A stretch of DNA of 38,921 bases from CAIXYX01 sp043806415 (GCA_043806415.1 JAZDHB010000077.1:1-38921), one strand, 5' to 3'. Counted from the first letter of the stretch, positions 1 through 10,233 are shown. Made by a program: numbers and translations. Notes: generated from the sequence alone by a model not told the origin.

Positions 1-126
1 GAGTATGGGGATTGTAGTGAAGACAGGAAGTTCCAGATGGTTCCAAACAACGAAATCCAGAAAAATATCGTCGATAAACTGGACCTGTCAAGATACGTGC
101 CGGTTCTCACTACAAAGCCGAAATGA
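1..126 (+). CDS. C-terminal end of an unidentified protein (partial)
   Basis: An open frame enters from the left edge and runs for 41 codons to a TGA at 124-126. The last residues read VPVLTTKPK. It overlaps the next gene by four bases (ATGA at 123-126), the usual sign of translational coupling in an operon, which is the main reason to believe the frame is real. Too little is present to name a family. The tail is charged and could end a globular domain. The function is unknown and the call rests on the overlap and the open frame only. Confidence 0.5.
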   Translation, partial: EYGDCSEDRKFQMVPNNEIQKNIVDKLDLSRYVPVLTTKPK

Positions 127-2639
127 GTTCAGAAACACAGGCTATGGGTCCTGTCCAATATATCGAGAAATCCCGTCCGGCAACCAAAACGCTGGCCGTC
201 AATCCGGTGCTGGATGCCTTACTGGACGTTCTGAGAGACCCCAAAGGCATATACACGGATGCGCAAAAGCTTCAGACGCTAAAGGACATCCAAAACCTCT
301 ATTCCACGTCCACTATCACGAACGAGGACGTCGGCCAGACCCTGCAGGTGTTTGCCGACCTTTTATCGCGCAGCAGCAAGGTGGGCGACGAAGTCAAGAG
401 TACGACCTGCGATGTAATCTGGCGTTTTGGAAGATACTTCGACGAAACCCACGATACGTTCGCTTTGAGCACGCTCGCCGGGGTTATCGGGGATACTGGC
501 CAAAGCGTATCCCTGAGGCTGAGCGCGATTAATTCTCTCTTCAATTTATCAACGGGTCGCACGCTTTCAGAAGCATCGCTCAACGCATTTCTTCCCACCC
601 TCCTATCCATCCTAAATGATGCGCACGAAAACCGCGAGGTCGTCGCATCTGCCCTGACCATTGCCGCGCTTGCCTTCCATTGGGTGTCTGGTGTATTCAA
701 AAACTTGAGCGAAGAACAGGTCCGTCAGCTTCTCGACGCCACCTGTCAGGCAGTCAATAATTTCTCCTATGATGCAGGTGTCTGCGGTTATGCCGCGCAT
801 TCCATCTACGCGTTTTTCAACTCCGCTTATGGTAAAGTCACCTACGGGCCGGACGACACGAAAAAGGCGCTTGCCGCATTGTCGGGAATTATTGACGCAA
901 ATCCAGATGCATCCGGCTCGGTCGGTTCCTTCGGCTCGTTCAACGCCTTCGATGCGCTCGGGATGATTTTTTACGGCCGGACCGAGGTCGACAATTCTTC
1001 AGCCGTGGTCGACAATTCAGATGTCAAACAGACGCTGGGCATCCTCAAATCCTACTGCCAGAAAGCACCACAACCCTTGGACAATCTCTCCCGTGTTATC
1101 GTCCCTCTTACGACTCCAAACAGGATCCTTCTCCTATATGACGATATCACCGACATCACGGACCTTCTGGTGCAATTTATTCCAAACTCAGAATTTGATT
1201 ATTATCTCATACCGGTCATCATCAATCTTACCAAACCCCGCCGCCTCCCATCCCCCCAGATTGACCGGCTGCTGGCCAGATTGGACAAAGCCAAAGAGGA
1301 TGGACAGGCCGACCCCAATGTTCTGGATCTCACCACCCTCCTGCTCCTCGCGCTGGAGCCCGCGCGCATGGTCAACCTCAAATACAGCTCCAGATTTGAT
1401 TTGGATGCCACTACGTTCGGCAGTATGATCGCAAAAGCCCCCGACTGGCCCTGCCACATCCAGCCGCCTGACGAGCCCGGAGGCGCTGCCTCTGAACAAA
1501 AGGTGCATTATATCCCAGACCTCCAAGCCATCATTCAGCTGGCGAAGGACCATCCAGGCGAGCATCGGGCCCAGACCCTGTATGAGGGAGCCGGCTGGGT
1601 GTATGACTCCATCCACACTTCCAAGTATTATGACTATCTCTTCCGCTTCCTCACCGGCCAGATCAATATCTCCAATAAGGAACTTTTCATCAACTTCCTG
1701 GGCACGCGGGGATGTTTCGACTCGTTCGTAAGAAGTATCGATGCAACGGCCGACGCAGCTTTCAATGAACATGGCGGCACCCCGGAGAAGAATTACTCGG
1801 ACGGCGAAATATTCTTCCTTTCCATCCAGCCCGGCAACACCGACGAGCTGGCCCGCATCCGAAAATGGCTGGGCGAGCATATCAAGGACGGGAATAAGCC
1901 GTTCCTCTCTGCCCGGAAGTTTTCGATGTTCATGTTCAGCATGCACGGCTCTCCAGAGAGAATGGTGATGAACATCGGAGAGGGGGGCGGACAAGTCGGT
2001 ATAACAGATTACTCGAAGTATCTTATCCTGCGCGACAACCCCGAATTTCTCAAAATCATCGGACAGGACTGGATTGAGCCTCCTTCCTCAAGTCTGCCAT
2101 ATTATTACCCCGTGGGCGTGAACAATGCCTGCGCGACGGGACTGGGGGATTACACCTCCCTCGCGCAGGCCATGGCCGACAATGTGCCAGCCGTCGTGGT
2201 GGCTGCCACCACCACGGCGTATGCTCTTGATCACCTTCCTTTCAAAAAGACCCAAAAAGGCTGGACCCTGGAGCTTTTGGAAACAGCTGGGAATTATGAA
2301 AATTTGACCAACCCCAAAGTTTTCTACCCCCGCTCGACGACTGGTGTATGGGACGATTTCCATCTGACCGAATCCGGCTTGCTTCCGAATTTCCCCAATC
2401 CATTCAGCGGCTACACCCAAATCCTGTTCCATCTCTCCAAGGCCGGAAACGTTTCCATCGAGATTTACGATTCCTCCGGCCAAAAAGTGGCCACTCCGCT
2501 TGAGAGCAGCCCGCGCCAGGCCGGAGAAGATTCAATCCTCTTCGAGTCGGGCGCAATGGCGAACGGGAATTATTTTGTGCGCCTCAAAGTGGATGGGCAA
2601 TATGTTTCCAAAGCCCTTCCAATCGAGAAGGTCAGATAA
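123..2639 (+). CDS. Alpha-solenoid plus caspase/CHAT-like protease with C-terminal FlgD/Por-type sorting-like domain
   Basis: The protein has 838 residues. Residues about 25-450 are helical and repetitive, like HEAT-type alpha-solenoids. Residues about 540-740 resemble the caspase-hemoglobinase fold: a strand ending in FSMHGSPERM puts a His at 608 followed by Gly, and VGVNNACATGLGDYTSLAQA puts a Cys at 670, then a hydrophobic AVVVAATTTAYA strand. This His/Cys pair and the ACxTG context match CHAT, C25 and clostripain-like peptidases. Residues about 752-838 start with LLPNFPNPFSGYTQILF and contain IEIYDSSGQKVA and NGNYFVRLKVDG, the hallmark of FlgD-like Ig / type IX secretion C-terminal domains common in Bacteroidota. 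No N-terminal signal peptide is visible, and no in-frame start exists between the stop at 75-77 and ATG 123. Protease activity and surface location are inference. The bacterial-type tail suggests horizontal transfer. Confidence 0.7.
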   Translation: MSSETQAMGPVQYIEKSRPATKTLAVNPVLDALLDVLRDPKGIYTDAQKLQTLKDIQNLYSTSTITNEDVGQTLQVFADLLSRSSKVGDEVKSTTCDVIWRFGRYFDETHDTFALSTLAGVIGDTGQSVSLRLSAINSLFNLSTGRTLSEASLNAFLPTLLSILNDAHENREVVASALTIAALAFHWVSGVFKNLSEEQVRQLLDATCQAVNNFSYDAGVCGYAAHSIYAFFNSAYGKVTYGPDDTKKALAALSGIIDANPDASGSVGSFGSFNAFDALGMIFYGRTEVDNSSAVVDNSDVKQTLGILKSYCQKAPQPLDNLSRVIVPLTTPNRILLLYDDITDITDLLVQFIPNSEFDYYLIPVIINLTKPRRLPSPQIDRLLARLDKAKEDGQADPNVLDLTTLLLLALEPARMVNLKYSSRFDLDATTFGSMIAKAPDWPCHIQPPDEPGGAASEQKVHYIPDLQAIIQLAKDHPGEHRAQTLYEGAGWVYDSIHTSKYYDYLFRFLTGQINISNKELFINFLGTRGCFDSFVRSIDATADAAFNEHGGTPEKNYSDGEIFFLSIQPGNTDELARIRKWLGEHIKDGNKPFLSARKFSMFMFSMHGSPERMVMNIGEGGGQVGITDYSKYLILRDNPEFLKIIGQDWIEPPSSSLPYYYPVGVNNACATGLGDYTSLAQAMADNVPAVVVAATTTAYALDHLPFKKTQKGWTLELLETAGNYENLTNPKVFYPRSTTGVWDDFHLTESGLLPNFPNPFSGYTQILFHLSKAGNVSIEIYDSSGQKVATPLESSPRQAGEDSILFESGAMANGNYFVRLKVDGQYVSKALPIEKVR

Positions 2640-2679
2640 ACGAGGGCGGCCCATCCATTTCTTATTCTTTCATCCTGAA

Positions 2680-3627
2680 ATGAGCTTAGATGGTGATACC
2701 ATAGACACGCCCGCGCTCGAACAGCACCTCAAATCCCTGCCCAAAGACCTCGCGAAGCTCATCCTTGCCTTCTCGCAAATCTCCATGGACATGCAAACCC
2801 AGTTCCCGAAATATCTGAGCGGGGCATTCGGGAACAAGAACAAATATGGGGAGGCCACCGCCAAGCTCGACCAATGGGCCAATGGGCATTTGTGCGACGC
2901 GCTCATCAAGACGGGGCTGGTGCGCACGATCCACAGCGAAGAGCTCGTCCAGCCGCTTTACCACAACGATACTTCTCCTTTTGTCATCACCCTCGACCCT
3001 CTCGACGGCTCCTCCAACATCGTCACCAACAACTCGTTTGGCATCATCCTGGGCATTTACCGCGATGATTTGCCCCAGACTGGGCGCCAGCTCACGGCCG
3101 CCGTGTACAAGCTCTACGGCCCGGTCAACACGCTCGTCTATTCGGCCGGGAACGGCATGGGAGTGCACGAATTCGTCAAGCACTATCACGACGACGGGAC
3201 GGCGCAATTCCTGCTTCTGAACGAAAACATCCAACTGCCCAAGAAGGGCGAGGTCTTCGGCATCGGGGCAAATCCAGATGAATGGGATCCGAAATTCCGC
3301 GCCTTCGCCAAGCAGCTCGTATCGGCTCACCATCTCAAGACGCGCTACTGCGGCTCGTTCGTGGCCGATTTCTCGCAGGTGCTGCACAAGGGCGGATTTT
3401 TCTCTTATCCGGCCACTTCCAAAAGCCCGGAAGGGAAATTCCGCCTCTATTACGAGTGCATTCCGCTCTCCTACTTGTGCGAGGAGGCGGGCGGCCTGTC
3501 CTGGGACGGCTCGTCATCCGGTTCGTCCGTGCTCGACCGGGGGGCCGGCGATGCGGACGCGCGCTCGCCTCTTTACCTGGGCAACAAAGAGCTCGTCGAA
3601 AAACTCAAATCCGCCATGAAAAACTGA
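2680..3627 (+). CDS. fbp: Fructose-1,6-bisphosphatase class I
   Basis: The 315-residue product would hydrolyse fructose-1,6-bisphosphate to fructose-6-phosphate in gluconeogenesis, or sedoheptulose bisphosphate in a pentose cycle. The metal and phosphate motif LDPLDGSSNI is intact, preceded by an acidic SEE stretch (HSEELVQP) that supplies metal ligands in the family. YLGNKELVEKL near the end is also typical. Length fits class I enzymes. The frame is open upstream to 2500, but that part overlaps the preceding gene; ATG 2680 begins MSLDGDTIDTP and lies 40 bases after the previous stop. Class I is mainly bacterial and eukaryotic. Most archaea use the class V bifunctional aldolase/phosphatase, so this gene may be acquired. 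Confidence 0.93.
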   Translation: MSLDGDTIDTPALEQHLKSLPKDLAKLILAFSQISMDMQTQFPKYLSGAFGNKNKYGEATAKLDQWANGHLCDALIKTGLVRTIHSEELVQPLYHNDTSPFVITLDPLDGSSNIVTNNSFGIILGIYRDDLPQTGRQLTAAVYKLYGPVNTLVYSAGNGMGVHEFVKHYHDDGTAQFLLLNENIQLPKKGEVFGIGANPDEWDPKFRAFAKQLVSAHHLKTRYCGSFVADFSQVLHKGGFFSYPATSKSPEGKFRLYYECIPLSYLCEEAGGLSWDGSSSGSSVLDRGAGDADARSPLYLGNKELVEKLKSAMKN

Positions 3628-3655
3628 AATCCATGTCATTGTCTTATATGAAACA

Positions 3656-3721
3656 CCATATTTAAGAGGGAAAATTCATCCTATCCAGCATATCGACCCA
3701 GCCAATGCGATGCGAGGTGTG
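3656..3721 (+). promoter_or_regulatory. Probable argG promoter and ribosome-binding site
   Basis: An A/T-rich ATATTTAAG-like TATA element lies near 3657-3665. A GAGGTG ribosome-binding site lies at 3714-3719, about six bases before ATG 3726. The second site decides the start in favour of MSKPK over the in-frame ATG at 3705. Confidence 0.45.
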
Positions 3722-3725
3722 CATT

Positions 3726-4964
<1,239 letters not shown>

Positions 4965-4991
4965 GCCCGCCCCTGCGAGAATGGGTTGTCC

Positions 4992-5888
4992 ATGGAAATC
5001 CCCAAGAGCCCCGCCCTACTGATACTGCTGGCCTGCGCGGTCTGGGGGCTCACCTTCCCGCTCACGGACTATGCCCTGCATTTTTTTGACCCTTTTTTCA
5101 TCCTCTCCTTACGTTTCCTCATCGCGCTGCTCATCCTGGGTGGTTATCTGTTATTCACGGGCCGCTTCACGTTCAGCGCCGCTGAGCTCAAAATCGGTCT
5201 GCTCGTGGGCGCCGTTCTTTTCCTGACCTTCGCCACGCAGATCGTGGGCCAGAAGACCGTGAGCCCGACCTCCAGCGCCCTCATCACCGGCCTCTACGTC
5301 ATCTTCGTCCCCCTGTTGGCCGGCCTGGTGCAGGCCCGCACTCCCTCTTGGCGCCTCCTGACCTGCGCCCTCCTGGCCTTCTTGGGTCTCTTCCTGCTCT
5401 CCGGGGCGCAGTTAAGCATGGGCATCGGTGAATGGCTCACCGTGATCTGCGCCGTCTTCGCGTCGGTGCACATCCTGATGCTCTCCAAATGCGGGCACAT
5501 GGATTCCACCCGCCTGGCGTTTTTGCAGGTGGGCACGTGCGCCCTAATGAGCGTGCTGGCCATTCCGGCTCTTGGTGCCATTCCGGTCGAGCTGCCCCTC
5601 CAGCCCCTGCTGGCCATCGGATTCATGGGCGTATTCGCGTCCGCCTTCGCCTACTGGGCCCAGACCACGGCGCAAAAAAGCCTGCCGGCCGAGAAAGTGG
5701 CCGTCTTCTTCCTTTTCGAGCCCATGTTCGCCGCGCTCTTCGGCTGGCTGTTCTTCGGGGTCCTGCTCGCTCCGCTGCAATGGGCGGGCGGGGCGCTCAT
5801 CCTGCTGGGCATGTGGGGTGTGCAGACCGACCGCTCGGCACTTCTCTCCAGCGCCCGCCTCGAATCCAAAGAGAGCCTGCATCCCTAA
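4992..5888 (+). CDS. EamA/DMT-superfamily transporter
   Basis: This is a 298-residue integral membrane protein with about ten hydrophobic segments arranged as two five-helix halves, the layout of EamA (RhaT/DMT) transporters. The first helix contains AVWGLTFPLTDYALHFFDP, the usual W-G-x-x-F/P signature. The second half contains AFAYWAQTTAQKSLPAEKV, matching the conserved helix and loop before the last two helices (FLFEPMFAALFGWLFFG). Substrate is unknown; family members export amino acids, metabolites and drugs. Its place between argG and argH makes an amino-acid-related substrate reasonable, but this is inference. ATG 4992 is chosen over a TTG two codons upstream. Confidence 0.85.
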   Translation: MEIPKSPALLILLACAVWGLTFPLTDYALHFFDPFFILSLRFLIALLILGGYLLFTGRFTFSAAELKIGLLVGAVLFLTFATQIVGQKTVSPTSSALITGLYVIFVPLLAGLVQARTPSWRLLTCALLAFLGLFLLSGAQLSMGIGEWLTVICAVFASVHILMLSKCGHMDSTRLAFLQVGTCALMSVLAIPALGAIPVELPLQPLLAIGFMGVFASAFAYWAQTTAQKSLPAEKVAVFFLFEPMFAALFGWLFFGVLLAPLQWAGGALILLGMWGVQTDRSALLSSARLESKESLHP

Positions 5889-6143
5889 TTGTTCGATCTT
5901 TTTGTTTGTTTCATCTCATACATTTTCCTATTTTCTGTCTCCTTTGGAATGGTATTTAAATAACCGGCCCGCGCTGCTCCACCATGCCCTTGGTGCAAGA
6001 ATAAAACACAAAAGAACATTTTTGTTTTATTTTAAACAAACGCCTAAATAGGGCCGGGCGCGCCCATCTTCGATAGGCTTAATTAGCGTGGGTCTGGAAT
6101 GATTTCAGTCTCACCCCGATATATCATCTCATCGGTGATCCTC
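5889..6143. promoter_or_regulatory. AT-rich intergenic region with inverted repeat upstream of argH
   Basis: The 255-base gap holds an A/T-rich TATTTAAATA element near 5953-5962 and a perfect nine-base inverted repeat, AATAAAACA at 6000-6008 and TGTTTTATT at 6023-6031. The repeat could be an operator or, with its T-runs, a terminator for the transporter gene. A GGTGATC ribosome-binding site (6134-6140) sits just before ATG 6144 and fixes the argH start. No gene was seen in the gap. Confidence 0.5.
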
Positions 6144-7328
6144 ATGAAACTCTGGAACAAAGGCATCGAACTTGACAAGCAGGTGGAGGCCTACACGGTG
6201 GGCCATGACCCCCAAACCGACCTGCATCTGCTGCCCTACGACTGCCAGGCCAGCATCGCGCACGCGCGCATGCTGCACAAGATTGGCGTGCTGAGCGAGA
6301 CGGAGCAGGAGCAGCTTGTTTTAGGCCTGCAGGAAATCCTCTCGCTGGCCAAGGCCGGCAAATTCTCAATCGAGCAATCCGACGAGGACGGCCACACCGC
6401 GATCGAGAAATACCTCACTTCCAAATACGGCGAGGCGGGCAAGAAGATCCACACCGGCCGCTCGCGCAACGACCAGGTGCTCGTGGCGCTCGCGCTCTAC
6501 CAAATCGACCAGCTCAAAGCAGTGAAGGAATCGGTTAAGGCTTTCGTGGCGGCTGCCGTCCAGGCGAAGAAAAAATACGGCTCCATCAAAATGGCGGGCT
6601 ACACCCACATGCAGAAAGCCATGCCTTCCAGCGTGGGCCTCTGGCTGGGTGCGTATGCGGATGCCCTGTCCGACGATCTCATCCTCATCGACGCGCAGCT
6701 CAAATTGCTGGACCAGAATCCCATGGGCACCGGCGCGGGCTACGGCATCCCGGTGTTCAATCTGGACCGCAAGATGACTGCCAAAGAGCTTGGCTTTTCA
6801 AAAGTGCAGGAGAACCCCATCTACGCCCAGCACGCGCGCGGCAAGTTCGCGGCCGGCACCCTCTCCGTTCTCTCGGCCGTGATGCTGGACCTCAACAAAT
6901 TCGCGACCGACCTCACGCTCTTTAGCATGTCCGAGTTCGGCTATGTCCGCTTGCCGGCCGAATTCACCACCGGCTCGTCCATCATGCCCCAGAAGCGCAA
7001 CCCCGACGTGTGCGAGCTCATGCGGGCCCAATACCACGTGGTGCTGGGCGAAGAATTCAAGGTCAAGAGCCTGATTTCCAATCTCATGCACGGCTACAGC
7101 CGGGACCTGCAGCTGTGTAAGGAGCCGCTGGTGAACGCCATGGGCATCGCCCAGGCCAGCCTCTCCATCGCCACGCTCGTCCTGGGCAAGCTTGAGTTCG
7201 ACAAGAAGAAGTGCGAGGCCTCGCTCACGCCTGAATTGTATGCGACCGAAGAGGCCTACAAACTGGTGAAAGAGGGCATGCCTTTCCGGGACGCCTACAA
7301 AAAGGTCGGCGAGAAATACAAGAAGTGA
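6144..7328 (+). CDS. argH: Argininosuccinate lyase
   Basis: The 394-residue cytosolic enzyme cleaves argininosuccinate to arginine and fumarate. The fumarase/aspartase superfamily signature GSSIMPQKRNPDVCELMRA is complete. HTGRSRNDQV and GYTHMQKAMPSSVG, the other two conserved regions of argininosuccinate lyases, are present, and the catalytic Ser lies in the GSSIMPQK loop. It is shorter than the usual 450-residue enzyme because the C-terminal domain is compact (ends FRDAYKKVGEKYKK). MKLWNKG is preferred as the start because a GGTGATC site lies just upstream. It runs tail to tail with the next gene, with four bases between them. Confidence 0.96.
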   Translation: MKLWNKGIELDKQVEAYTVGHDPQTDLHLLPYDCQASIAHARMLHKIGVLSETEQEQLVLGLQEILSLAKAGKFSIEQSDEDGHTAIEKYLTSKYGEAGKKIHTGRSRNDQVLVALALYQIDQLKAVKESVKAFVAAAVQAKKKYGSIKMAGYTHMQKAMPSSVGLWLGAYADALSDDLILIDAQLKLLDQNPMGTGAGYGIPVFNLDRKMTAKELGFSKVQENPIYAQHARGKFAAGTLSVLSAVMLDLNKFATDLTLFSMSEFGYVRLPAEFTTGSSIMPQKRNPDVCELMRAQYHVVLGEEFKVKSLISNLMHGYSRDLQLCKEPLVNAMGIAQASLSIATLVLGKLEFDKKKCEASLTPELYATEEAYKLVKEGMPFRDAYKKVGEKYKK

Positions 7329-7332
7329 CTCT

Positions 7333-8682
7333 CTATCCGTTCGTGCGGATCTGCATCCCGAAATAGGGCTTGTAGATCCGGCCGGCGTAATCAAGCTGCC
7401 CGAACGCCACCATGTGCAAAAGGCGGTCCGTCTCCTTTTCAGCAGAGGCTGTTCTGGAATCCGAAAGCGAAATTCCCGCCCGGCGGGCCGCTCCTTTGGC
7501 CCCATCCTCCTCTCCCCCTGTTTTCCCGCTCTCAACTTCCCCCTCGATTTCCAGCGCCGTTTTTTTGGGCGGGGTGTAATAGCCCAGTCCGTCGTCCCCA
7601 TATGCTTTTTTCACGCGGATATACGTCTGCTCCGTCCGGCCCTCCCCGTAAAGCACGAAGCCCAGCTCGCGGCCGTCTCCGTCCGGCGGGAGCGCCATCC
7701 CGTCCACATCCGTGGCCTCACCCGCCGGATCCAGCCGGATGTCCACGTCCCGGCTCAGGTAGGACGAGAACCCGAACGGCCGGGCGCCCGGCGCCCCCGC
7801 GGCCATGCACGAGAGGTCCACCCGCGGCAGCCAGATCCTGCCGTTGCAGGCGCGTCCCGCCATGTCCTCTCCTTTGAAGCGGACGATCGCCCCGAACATG
7901 CTCTCCAGCGAAAAGGCGGGCCCGCCGCTCAACGCGAAGCAGCCCATCCTAAACGAGCGCACGTGCGCGGGGAAGCGCGCGTTCACCTCTCCGAATTTCC
8001 CAGCATCCATTTTTCCCCCCGCCTCGCGGACGCTCTCCTCCATCCAGCCCATCCCCCGCACGAGGGCGGGATCGGAGGCGTCCGAAAACGTCGCCATCCT
8101 CCCGTCCGCGCCAAAGCCCGTCGAGCGGGCCAGGAGCCGCCCGGCCTTCTCGACGGCTTCGTAGGGGTCCGGACCCAGGGCATACGCCCCATCCTCTTCC
8201 ACCAGGTAGAAATTCCCGCTCTGGGGCGCGCGGATGAATCCGGCCATCCGGCTTCCTTGAGCCCCGGCGGCGCTCAAGCCGGCATGGTCCAGCCCGAACG
8301 AGAGCGCGAGCCTTTTGTGGAAAGCGCCCAACCCATCCGCGCCTTCCTGCCCGGGCGGCCCGGCGGCCAGCCGGAGCACCATCTCGTCCGCATCCGCGGC
8401 ATGGGCATTTTCCCCTGGATGTTTGGTGCGCAGCCAGTTGGCCCAGCAGGCGAGGGCCCGGATCCGGCCCTCTTCGCCGAGCCGGTCCTGCACCTGCGCG
8501 TTGAGCTTCCAGAACCTCGTCGGGTCATTGCCGTACGGCGTGCTTAGCAGGCGGGAGAGAAAAGCCCCGTCCGCCGCCCCGCGCCATTCCGAGTCGGGCG
8601 TTCGCGCCTCTTTCGAAAACAGCCGTTGGAGGTATTCTTCCCGCAGGCCCGGGTTGATCGGGTATTTTTCGCTTCGCGGCAT
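7333..8682 (-). CDS. Uncharacterised protein
   Basis: The predicted 449-residue protein starts MPRSEKYPINPGLREEYLQRLF and is not recognised. It has no signal peptide and no clear membrane segment. The middle is rich in Gly, Ala and Asp, with patches such as GFSSYLSRDVDIRLDPAG and LGFVLYGEGRTEQTYIRVKK that suggest beta structure. Residues near 380-410 form a charged low-complexity linker (EGEVESGKTGGEEDGAKGAA), and the end reads GRIYKPYFGMQIRTNG. Third-position GC bias in this frame and a full-length open frame support a real gene. It lies downstream of endA on the same strand and may be co-transcribed with it. The function is unknown. Confidence 0.7.
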   Translation of the reverse strand: MPRSEKYPINPGLREEYLQRLFSKEARTPDSEWRGAADGAFLSRLLSTPYGNDPTRFWKLNAQVQDRLGEEGRIRALACWANWLRTKHPGENAHAADADEMVLRLAAGPPGQEGADGLGAFHKRLALSFGLDHAGLSAAGAQGSRMAGFIRAPQSGNFYLVEEDGAYALGPDPYEAVEKAGRLLARSTGFGADGRMATFSDASDPALVRGMGWMEESVREAGGKMDAGKFGEVNARFPAHVRSFRMGCFALSGGPAFSLESMFGAIVRFKGEDMAGRACNGRIWLPRVDLSCMAAGAPGARPFGFSSYLSRDVDIRLDPAGEATDVDGMALPPDGDGRELGFVLYGEGRTEQTYIRVKKAYGDDGLGYYTPPKKTALEIEGEVESGKTGGEEDGAKGAARRAGISLSDSRTASAEKETDRLLHMVAFGQLDYAGRIYKPYFGMQIRTNG

Positions 8683-8800
8683 GGAATCTCTCTTGTGGAA
8701 CCTTATCTGGTGGCCTCCCAATCGAGGCGCGAAAGACCGCCCGGTCCGCCGGCTGTTCCGGGTCTTCCCCGCCTGCCTGTCCGTCCTGCGCTTGCCCGTT

Positions 8801-10006
8801 TTACGGCTGCACCCATTCGATCTCGTAATACTCGAACAAGGATCCGGGTATCTGGATGCGGTGCACGGCGTAATACGTCACGCTCGTCTCCCGGTCCGCG
8901 ATGGCGATCATCAGCTCCAGCCCGATGCGCTTGCAGTCCTCGATGGCCGCCGCCATCTCCTCGCCGCCCAGGTATTCCTCTTCCGAGAGCGAGAGCATGA
9001 GGTAGCGGGGCTTGCCGCTCTTGGGGTTCTCGATGTTGGTGCCGTTGCGGTGGTACAGCAGGAAATCCAGCATCGTGTGCAGCACGCCCTTCTTTTCCTT
9101 CTCGTGCGCCTTCTCCGTCTTCTCGTCCGCGCCCTTCTTCTGGCCCGGGATGGCGAGCACGAAGGTCTTTCTCACCGAATGCGCCACCCGGATCGCGCGC
9201 GCCCATTCGGAGATGAGCAGCCGCTGCGCCCGGGGGAAGACGTGCAGCACGTGCTGGCTGTGCACCCATCCCTCACCTTTCGCAGGCGAGGCGCCCGGGA
9301 AATAGATCCTAAAATGCGTGCCGAACTTGAACCCGCTTTTTAGCGTGAACCCCTGCAACCTCCAGTCCTCGTACACTTCGTACAGGGAGCCGAAGTCCGG
9401 CCTCCTCTCCAGCGCCACCTTCATCACCTTCCTGAGGCTGGCGTTCTCGAGCACGAGTCCGGAATGCTTCATCAAGAAGAGCGTCTCGTACACGTCCAGC
9501 TTGCCCAGCTTCCCCCGCTGCTCGGCCTTGTAGGTGGCGTATTGCCCGAACCACCAGCCTTGGTAAAGTTCCTTGGCGGCCGCGTCGTCGTCCACCACGG
9601 CGACGAGGTCGTCCTCGTAGAACCGGGCTTTCACCGAGAATTTGGGCGCCGTGAATTCCCCCTTGGGGTAGCTGCGCGAGGGGTTGCGTCCGAAATTCTG
9701 CGAGATCTCGCTCACCTGCCGGACGATGAGGCCCCGGTCGCGCCAATCCTTGTAGGTGAAATACCTCGCCATCTGCTTGGGGCTGTCATAGACGGCCGCC
9801 ACCTGGTTGAAATTGTACCCGTTCTGCGCCGCGTCCCGGCACGAGGCGTTGCGGATGTCGATGAGGTAGAGCGCCTCCTGCTCGAACAGCTCGATCACGC
9901 CCTTCTTCATGTACCCGAAATACCCGCTCGTCAGCGAGCTGACGCTGGCGGGCTGCGTGACGCGCACCAGCTTGTCCTTCTTGTCCAGTTCCAGCTCGAC
10001 GGCCAT
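8801..10006 (-). CDS. endA: tRNA-splicing endonuclease, three-unit (epsilon-2-like) form
   Basis: The 401-residue protein cuts the bulge-helix-bulge at exon-intron borders of precursor tRNA. The catalytic triad is readable: Tyr235 in GTHFRIY, His249 in VHSQHVLHVF, and Lys280 in HSVRKTFVLA; the His-Lys spacing of 31 equals that of classical archaeal EndA. The protein is about twice the size of the homotetrameric type. It has an N-terminal unit (residues 1-150, starting LVRVTQP), the catalytic unit (about 155-290) and a C-terminal unit (about 295-401, ending LFEYYEIEWVQP). That size and order match the three-unit epsilon-2 enzyme described from ARMAN/Micrarchaeum, which acts as a homodimer. This is one of the strongest lineage hints in the window. 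Confidence 0.92.
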   Translation of the reverse strand: MAVELELDKKDKLVRVTQPASVSSLTSGYFGYMKKGVIELFEQEALYLIDIRNASCRDAAQNGYNFNQVAAVYDSPKQMARYFTYKDWRDRGLIVRQVSEISQNFGRNPSRSYPKGEFTAPKFSVKARFYEDDLVAVVDDDAAAKELYQGWWFGQYATYKAEQRGKLGKLDVYETLFLMKHSGLVLENASLRKVMKVALERRPDFGSLYEVYEDWRLQGFTLKSGFKFGTHFRIYFPGASPAKGEGWVHSQHVLHVFPRAQRLLISEWARAIRVAHSVRKTFVLAIPGQKKGADEKTEKAHEKEKKGVLHTMLDFLLYHRNGTNIENPKSGKPRYLMLSLSEEEYLGGEEMAAAIEDCKRIGLELMIAIADRETSVTYYAVHRIQIPGSLFEYYEIEWVQP

Positions 10007-10027
10007 GAAGGGTTAGGCGGGAGCGCA

Positions 10028-10038
10028 GAATAAAAAGG
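10028..10038 (-). promoter_or_regulatory. TATA-like element for endA
   Basis: On the minus strand the sequence reads CCTTTTTATTC, 22-32 bases upstream of the endA ATG at 10006. This distance fits a leaderless archaeal transcript. No good ribosome-binding site is present. Confidence 0.45.
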
Positions 10039-10185
10039 CGTACGCTCGATGACGGGGAAAACCGCGAAAAAGGAAAAAGACCAAGAAAAAACAGAACGCC
10101 TCTCGCTCGCGCGTCCCTGACGACGATCGAAAATCCGTTTATCTGGTGCTGCGTCTGCTTAACCGCTGTTGCGCTTAAGCATCTT

Positions 10186-10233
10186 CGTGGCTCTGTCAAG
10201 CCACGTCTGCTTAAGCACTGCCGTGCTTAAGCA
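10186..10233. repeat. Two perfect hairpins and repeated GCTTAAG at the end of the deoxyhypusine synthase gene
   Basis: A seven-base stem, CGTGGCT (10186-10192) with AGCCACG (10199-10205), lies beside an eleven-base stem, 10208-10218 with 10223-10233, built from TGCTTAAGCAC and a TGCC loop. GCTTAAG recurs at 10174-10180. The larger stem overlaps the stop codon of the deoxyhypusine synthase gene. It could end that transcript before endA, or it may belong to the palindromic repeat family found elsewhere in the window. Confidence 0.6.

Noticed and set aside
2500..2679. Upstream extension of the FBPase frame
   Set aside because: It overlaps the end of the 838-residue gene and is Arg/Ser-rich; MSLDGD at 2680 fits the family.
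5889..6143. tRNA or small RNA gene in the argH upstream gap
   Set aside because: No cloverleaf, T-loop or paired acceptor ends could be found; only AT-rich promoter-like sequence and one inverted repeat.
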